Shown here: positions 23,042 through 27,959 of the stretch, piece after piece
Numbering within the stretch: position 1 is the stretch's first letter
How the letters are laid out: every line of letters starts with the position of its first letter
Source: CAYVMN01 sp964452575
GTDB taxonomy: Bacteria > Desulfobacterota > DSM-4660 > Desulfatiglandales > Desulfatiglandaceae
Reading direction: 5' to 3'
NCBI GenBank assembly: GCA_964452575.1
Contig: CAYVMN010000027.1
Location: 1-27,959, forward strand
DNA length: 27,959 nt
Program-made: the position numbers and the translations under genes
Notes under the pieces: generated by a model
Database searches by the model: none
What the model was told of the DNA's origin: nothing
The model's input: only the letters and a program-made list of their open reading frames with translations

Positions 23042-24307
23042 ATGTTTAAGTTTATTCACGCAGCCGATATTCATTTGGACAGTCCGTTGCGCGGGTTATC
23101 TCGATATGAATCTGCTCCTGCTAATTCCATTCGAGATGCTTGTAGGCGGGCGTTTGAAAACCTGGTGGACCTTGCCATAGAGGAAGAAGTAGCCTTTGTC
23201 CTTTTGGCTGGTGATCTGTATGACGGCGACTGGAAAGACTACAGCACCGGTATATTTCTAAGCAGACAAATGGGACGGTTGGGGCAGCACAACATCCAAG
23301 TATTTGCTGTATCTGGAAATCATGACGCAGCAAATCGAATGACCAAATCACTGGATAGCCCATCAAATATGAAGATTTTATCTTCAAAAAAAGTGGAAAC
23401 AGTCAAATTGGAAGACTTGGGTGTGGCGATTCACGGGCGCAGCTTTGGGACTCAATATGTAGACGAAAACTTGGCTGCGGATTTTTGCTCTGCTGAAAAG
23501 GGATTATTCAATATCGGACTTTTGCATACGAGTCTCGACGGTCGTGAAGAACATGCTAATTATGCTCCATGCTCACTGGATGATCTCCGTTCAAAGGGCT
23601 ACCAATATTGGGCCTTGGGGCATATACACAAACAAGAAATTGTCACAGAAGAACCACACGTGATTTTTCCCGGATGCATTCAGGGTCGCCATATTCGTGA
23701 AACCGGTGCAAAGGGCTGTGTTCTTGTCTCAGTCGATGACGGTACAGTTTCCGAAATCGAGAAGATACCACTGGATGTATTGCGATGGTCTCTGTGCGAC
23801 ATTGACTTAACTGACTCTGAGGAGAACCGAGAGGTTCTAGAACGAGTCCGAAAAAGCATCGAACAAGAACGAGCATCAGCTGAAGATCGACCTCTTGCTA
23901 TGCGTATACGATTGCAGGGAGCAACCAAAATATCGGATGAACTTGCCGCCTACCCTGACAAGCTTGAACAGCAGATAAAGGCTCTTGGTGCCGAGACCGC
24001 CGGAGATGACCTATGGATTGAACGAGTAGAGAATGCAACCACCGGTAAGCTCGATTTGGAATCAACATTGGCTGATGACAATCCTATGGGGAGATTACTG
24101 AAGGAGATTCTGAATATAACAAATAGCACTGATGACATTGGCGGAATAAAGGACAAAATTGCAGAACTCAGACAAAAGGCACCATCCGAGGCATTTGCCA
24201 CCGACTCTGTCCTCAACCTGGATGACGAGCAAACCATCATTCGACTTGTTGATGAAGCGAAGCATATGCTGATCGGTAGGTTGTTGACGGTGGGAGGTGC
24301 TAAATGA
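23042..24307 (+). CDS. yhaO: YhaO/SbcD-like metallophosphoesterase (DNA repair nuclease family)
   Basis: A 421-residue calcineurin-like phosphoesterase of the SbcD/Mre11/YhaO group. The metal-binding motifs are complete: DIH at 9-11 (HAADIHLDSPL), GDLYDGD at 57-63, GNHD at 92-95, LLHTSLDG and the final ALGHIHKQE. Residues from about 270 on are a helical capping or partner-binding region. Such proteins act as Mn-dependent nucleases with an SMC-like ATPase partner. A GTG at 23036 is in frame, but AAGAGGTG is the ribosome binding site for the ATG at 23042, so that GTG is rejected. The TGA overlaps the ATG of yhaN by four bases. Codon and base composition look more AT-rich than the hdr operon. 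Confidence 0.92.
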   Translation: MFKFIHAADIHLDSPLRGLSRYESAPANSIRDACRRAFENLVDLAIEEEVAFVLLAGDLYDGDWKDYSTGIFLSRQMGRLGQHNIQVFAVSGNHDAANRMTKSLDSPSNMKILSSKKVETVKLEDLGVAIHGRSFGTQYVDENLAADFCSAEKGLFNIGLLHTSLDGREEHANYAPCSLDDLRSKGYQYWALGHIHKQEIVTEEPHVIFPGCIQGRHIRETGAKGCVLVSVDDGTVSEIEKIPLDVLRWSLCDIDLTDSEENREVLERVRKSIEQERASAEDRPLAMRIRLQGATKISDELAAYPDKLEQQIKALGAETAGDDLWIERVENATTGKLDLESTLADDNPMGRLLKEILNITNSTDDIGGIKDKIAELRQKAPSEAFATDSVLNLDDEQTIIRLVDEAKHMLIGRLLTVGGAK

Positions 24308-27300
24308 GAATCGACCGTCTTGAACTCCTTGCCTATGGTCCTTTTACGGAGCAATCGTTAGACCTTGCTGATGGTGATTCTGGTTTACATTTAATCTACG
24401 GTGACAACGAAGCTGGTAAAAGCACTGCGCTTCGAGCCCTCATCGCTTGGCTATTTGGTATTCCTGCTAGGACCAACGACAATTTTTTGCATTCGAATTC
24501 GCAGCTCCGAATCGGAGGTAAACTGAGACTTTCAGATGGTGCAACCATCGAATTTTCAAGAAAAAAGGGTAACAAGGATACATTACTTAAGTACGGTACC
24601 AACGAACCGCTGGATGATAGTACCCTGACACCGTTTCTCCCCGCAGGCATTGACGAGAACATTTTTACGAAACTCTGGGGGATTGACCATCGAAGATTGA
24701 TCGCGGGCGGCCGTGAACTACTGGAGCAGTCAGGCGACCTTGGTCACGCTCTTTTTAGTGCAGCAGTTGGGACTGCAAATCTTCGAGAGGTTTTGACTGC
24801 TATGCGAAATAGCGCAGATGAAATTTTCAAACCGCGAGGTTCCAAGGGGATTTTGAACCAAGCAATTGCAAATTATAAGGACGCCCAGAAGAGAATAAAA
24901 GATGCGAGCCTGCCGGTTTCTGACTGGAAGAAACTGCAAAAAGATCTATCGGAGACGAATGCGCGCATTGAAAAAGTTGAAAAAGATATTGAAGCGAAAG
25001 GCAAAGTGAAAAGTCGCCTGGAACGGGTCAACCGTGTAAAGGGGGCTCTTGCTCAGCGTCGAAAGGTTTTGGAGAAAATTGACGAGTTGGGCCAGGTAGA
25101 TCTGTTGCCGGAAGATTTCGAGGAAAAGAGAAAAACCGCCTGTGAAAATCTTCAAATGGCTTGTGAGACCAAGGAGCGCTTAGAGGCAAAGCGTCTCCGC
25201 TTAAACGAAGAATCAGAATTTTTAAACGTTCGAAACGATCTTCTTGAGAACGAAGAAGCTATCTTGGCGCTTTACAAGGAGCTAGGAGCAGTCGAGAAGA
25301 CGCTGAAAGACCGACCGCAACAGGATGGTAAGCGACGTTTGTTGCGCAACGAAGCCGAAACATTGCTCAAAAGTGTTCGTCCTGATGTGGCTTTGGACCA
25401 AGCCGATGATCTGCGGCCTCTTCTCAATAATAAGAAGAGGATCTCAGGGTTGGCTCAAAAGCACAGCTTACTGGTCCATAGTAAGGAACAAACCGAAGCA
25501 TCACTTAGGGATATTGAAGACGAACGGAAATCTCTACAAAGCGAAATCGACAACAAGTCGAAGTCTGACCTCGACTCGAAAGAGTTAAAGGCCGCGATTG
25601 CAGCCGCTCGTAAAGCGGGTGATGTGGAGGAGCGCTTAGCCGAAGCACAAAAACGGGGTGCTGACGAGAATGAGGCATGCCAAGACGAGCTTGCAAGGTT
25701 GGGAAGATTTTCTGGCACGGTCGATTCCGTATTGAAATTATCGCTGCCTGTATCTGAGACATTGGATCAGTTTGAAAAAGAAAACGACGCTTTGTTGGAA
25801 GAATCCAAAAACGCAATTCGTAAAAAGAAGGAAATCGAAGAAGAGAAAAAACAAGCAGAACAAGATTTGAAGGAACTATTGCTACGAAGCGATGTACCAA
25901 CCGTTGGTGACCTGGAGGCATCACGAGATATTAGAAATGGCGGTTGGAAGTTGATCAAACGCAAGTATATCGAACAGACCGATATTGAAAGCGAGCTTTC
26001 TGAATACGCCCCAGATGACGATTTGGCGTCCACATACGAAAAAAAGGTCGAGCAAACTGACCACATATCTGATCGTCTACGAATGAATGCCGACCAAGTC
26101 GTTAAGCGGGCGGAGCTAGAATTAAAGATAGAAAATCTCCAATTGTGGATTGATGATCTACTGGAAGCCCTCGAGAAAGTGAAAGCAAGACAAGATGATT
26201 TTCGGACAAGGTGGTCAGCTATCTGGGAACCATTGAAGATAGAGGCTGGAACTCCTAGAGAGATGAAGCAATGGCTACTGAGGGTGGAGAACCTTGTCGA
26301 AAAAATCCAAACGGCAAAAAGCTTCTCGATAAATGAGAAAAATCTTGCTGAAGAGTGCGAGCAACTGAAGCAAACTGTTTCAAATCAAATATCCAGATTC
26401 GATTCATCAATAGAGACTCAGGGTATGAGCCTTGAAGCCTTGATCTCGTTGTGTGAACAGCGAGTAGACGAAGAGGAAGCGGTTCGCGAAAGACGACGCC
26501 AGATTGAACGTTCACTAAACGAATCCGAAATCCGCCTAAAGAGGACACAGGATGAACGAAAATCAGTCGATACTGAGCTATCAAATTGGTCACAGGAATG
26601 GCGTCAAGCCATAGATGGCCTGGGCCTGAAGGCAGATGTTCACCCAGAGCATGCCACCGAAACATTCGATAAGCTGTTGTCTTTCTTTGATAAATTCGAC
26701 AAGTCTGAAGAGTTGCGCAGACGAATATACGGGATGGATCAGGTTGAGGAGAAATTCGAGAAAAAGGTGTTCGATTTTGCCGACAGCATTGGGTTCAAAC
26801 GAGATGGACAAGAGGCTTCAACAATTGCCGCCCAATTGAATCGAGATCTGAACTCGGCACGTGAAGCCCGAGCGGGTTTGACCAAAATAGAGGTCCAACT
26901 CAAGGAGATAAAACAAGAAGGTGAGAATTCGGATATCACAATTAAAAATGCCACAGAGCAGCTTGCCGCATTGAGGGTGCAAGCCAAGGTTGGAACCGAT
27001 GAAGACCTCGTCGCGGCTGGTGAGAAATCACGAAATAAACGTCACCTCCAAACGAATCTGGAAATGCTCGAACAAGAGCTCAATCGAAATGGCGATGGCC
27101 TGAGTATTGAAGATTTGGAAAAAGAGTCTGAAGAATCGGAGATCGATGCAATTGAGGGTGAGCTCGAAAAAATCTCTAATGGTCTGAAGAAGCTTCAGAA
27201 CAACCGTGATGACTTACGAGATCATCGACAGACGCTTCAGAATGAAATCAATGGAAAGGATGGCGGCGCCCTAGCTGCGAATGCATCGGAAGAGGCCGAG

Positions 27301-27813
27301 CAGCACCTCTCCAGCGTAGCTTCAAACGCCGAACAATATCTTCGTCTGCAGATCGCCGCACTCATCCTTGAGCAACGAATTGAAGACTACCGAAAGACAA
27401 ACCAGGCCCCAGTCTTGGCCAGAGCAGGTGGACTATTCTCCAGGCTTACCTTGGGCTCGTATGCGGGACTCCGTGACGAATTAGATGACTCTGGCAAGCC
27501 CGTCTTGCTGGGCGTGCGCCCCGACGACAAAGAGGTTGCTGTCGATGGTATGAGCGATGGTTCACGGGATCAGCTCTACCTCGCCCTACGTCTGGCCACT
27601 CTTGAACAACATATGAGCAAGGGTGAACCAATGCCTTTTGTCGTGGACGACATTCTCATTGGCTTTGACGACAACCGTACCCGCGTCTGCTTGGAGGTTT
27701 TAGCGGAGTTGGCATCAAGTACCCAAGTACTTGTTTTCACCCATCACAGAAGACTTATTGAACTGGCAGAGGCAATTGACCCGAAAGCGGGGATCTTCAT
27801 ACATGAGATTTAA
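24304..27813 (+). CDS. yhaN: YhaN/SbcC-like SMC-family ATPase
   Basis: A 1169-residue coiled-coil ATPase of the Rad50/SbcC/YhaN type. The N-terminal half-site has MRIDRLELLAYGPFTEQS and Walker A GDNEAGKST at 33-41. The C-terminal half-site has the ABC-signature-like MSDGSRDQLYLALRLA near 1082, Walker B PFVVDDILIGFDD near 1110 and an H-loop-like VLVFTHH near 1142. Between them run about 800 residues of charged heptad-like coiled coil. No CxxC zinc hook is seen at the coil apex, which separates it from Rad50 and fits the YhaN branch. It is coupled to yhaO by an ATGA overlap, so the two should form one nuclease-ATPase complex acting on DNA ends or structures. It is longer than B. subtilis YhaN (about 960 residues). 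An attC-like site lies 26 bases after its stop. Confidence 0.92.
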   Translation: MRIDRLELLAYGPFTEQSLDLADGDSGLHLIYGDNEAGKSTALRALIAWLFGIPARTNDNFLHSNSQLRIGGKLRLSDGATIEFSRKKGNKDTLLKYGTNEPLDDSTLTPFLPAGIDENIFTKLWGIDHRRLIAGGRELLEQSGDLGHALFSAAVGTANLREVLTAMRNSADEIFKPRGSKGILNQAIANYKDAQKRIKDASLPVSDWKKLQKDLSETNARIEKVEKDIEAKGKVKSRLERVNRVKGALAQRRKVLEKIDELGQVDLLPEDFEEKRKTACENLQMACETKERLEAKRLRLNEESEFLNVRNDLLENEEAILALYKELGAVEKTLKDRPQQDGKRRLLRNEAETLLKSVRPDVALDQADDLRPLLNNKKRISGLAQKHSLLVHSKEQTEASLRDIEDERKSLQSEIDNKSKSDLDSKELKAAIAAARKAGDVEERLAEAQKRGADENEACQDELARLGRFSGTVDSVLKLSLPVSETLDQFEKENDALLEESKNAIRKKKEIEEEKKQAEQDLKELLLRSDVPTVGDLEASRDIRNGGWKLIKRKYIEQTDIESELSEYAPDDDLASTYEKKVEQTDHISDRLRMNADQVVKRAELELKIENLQLWIDDLLEALEKVKARQDDFRTRWSAIWEPLKIEAGTPREMKQWLLRVENLVEKIQTAKSFSINEKNLAEECEQLKQTVSNQISRFDSSIETQGMSLEALISLCEQRVDEEEAVRERRRQIERSLNESEIRLKRTQDERKSVDTELSNWSQEWRQAIDGLGLKADVHPEHATETFDKLLSFFDKFDKSEELRRRIYGMDQVEEKFEKKVFDFADSIGFKRDGQEASTIAAQLNRDLNSAREARAGLTKIEVQLKEIKQEGENSDITIKNATEQLAALRVQAKVGTDEDLVAAGEKSRNKRHLQTNLEMLEQELNRNGDGLSIEDLEKESEESEIDAIEGELEKISNGLKKLQNNRDDLRDHRQTLQNEINGKDGGALAANASEEAEQHLSSVASNAEQYLRLQIAALILEQRIEDYRKTNQAPVLARAGGLFSRLTLGSYAGLRDELDDSGKPVLLGVRPDDKEVAVDGMSDGSRDQLYLALRLATLEQHMSKGEPMPFVVDDILIGFDDNRTRVCLEVLAELASSTQVLVFTHHRRLIELAEAIDPKAGIFIHEI

Positions 27814-27839
27814 TGGATGAGTGAGCGTAAAAATTAGAA

Positions 27840-27896
27840 AGCTAACAAAACGCTGCACTGGACGGCTGATCGACGCCGGTGAGCTTTGGGTTATGC
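27840..27896 (+). mobile_element. Integron attC-like recombination site
   Basis: A 57-bp imperfect palindrome with attC architecture. It opens with an R''-like AGCTAAC (27840-27846) and closes with an R'-like GTTATGC (27890-27896), each one base from the RYYYAAC/GTTRRRY consensus. Inside, GCTGCACTGGACG (27852-27864) pairs with CGCCGGTGAGC (27874-27884). G27855 and A62-equivalent A27862 stay unpaired, like the extrahelical bases that orient attC single-strand recombination, and one T-G wobble is present. It is oriented as expected for the 3' end of a cassette carrying the upstream rightward gene. No integrase is in the window. Confidence 0.65.
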
Positions 27897-27915
27897 ACAT
27901 GAACTATTGCCAAGG

Positions 27916-27959
27916 ATGAAAAAGTACCCCAATTTCAGGGATAAGAAAGTAAGCCATCT
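27916..27959 (+). CDS. Possible start of another gene (partial)
   Basis: An ATG at 27916, just after the attC-like site, opens a frame that stays open to the window edge (MKKYPNFRDKKVSH). An AAGG directly abuts the ATG, a poor ribosome binding distance. If the attC-like site is real this is where the next cassette gene would begin. Too short to identify. Confidence 0.25.
   Translation, partial: MKKYPNFRDKKVSH

Noticed and set aside
24304..27813. Rad50-type zinc hook in the coiled coil
   Set aside because: No CxxC occurs in the middle of the protein; isolated Cys pairs such as CENLQMAC have the wrong spacing and position.
1..27959. tRNA, rRNA or riboswitch genes
   Set aside because: Looked for conserved tRNA arms, rRNA stretches and known riboswitch-like leaders by eye; nothing convincing was seen.

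Overview
The window looks like a chromosomal segment of a strictly anaerobic bacterium, most likely a member of the Desulfobacterota (the sulfate-reducing or syntrophic former Deltaproteobacteria). The evidence is the very large HdrA-type flavoprotein, an MvhD-type subunit read through an in-frame UGA as selenocysteine, the MetV-MetF pair, pyruvate phosphate dikinase, and the mix of small uncharacterised proteins around them. This is inferred from gene content; there is no rRNA or other phylogenetic marker.

Left part (1-11.6 kb): a possible tail of an upstream gene; a 1172-residue zinc-ribbon/class III cyclase/AAA-type ATPase/TPR signalling protein; a tandem-ACT regulator-like protein; a convergent DUF151 bifunctional-nuclease-family gene; a full-length PlsB glycerol-3-phosphate acyltransferase; and a leftward cluster of an FmdB-type zinc-ribbon protein, an unrecognised 107-residue protein, a 55-residue two-helix membrane protein and pyruvate phosphate dikinase (ppdK). 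The 55-residue gene is easy to miss; its stop codon lies inside the ppdK ribosome binding site.

Centre (11.7-19.5 kb): one rightward operon, hdrA(L)-mvhD(Sec)-metV-metF-lplA, preceded by a 27-bp palindrome and a sigma70-like promoter. The HdrA protein is a 1478-residue fusion: HdrA front half, a GltD/NfnB-like NAD(P)H module, HdrA back half, a second HdrA copy, and a C-terminal two-cluster ferredoxin. No hdrB or hdrC lies beside it. MvhD appears full length only if the UGA at 16328-16330 is decoded as Sec, and a bacterial SECIS-like hairpin follows it. The set reads as a flavin/iron-sulfur complex linking NAD(P)H, ferredoxin and methylene-tetrahydrofolate reduction, possibly by electron bifurcation. 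Lipoate ligase at the end may tie it to the glycine cleavage system.

Right part (19.5-27.96 kb): a leftward set of a 97-residue unknown protein, a Tat-exported DUF362 protein, a secreted DUF6599-like protein and a TIM-barrel sugar isomerase/epimerase-type protein. A 400-bp intergenic region with a long imperfect inverted repeat follows. Then comes a translationally coupled rightward pair, a YhaO/SbcD-like metallophosphoesterase and a YhaN/SbcC-like SMC ATPase without a zinc hook, which looks more AT-rich than the hdr operon. A 57-bp integron attC-like site follows 26 bp after this pair, suggesting that it is, or was, mobile or lies at the edge of an integron or CALIN array. The window ends in a possible start of another gene.
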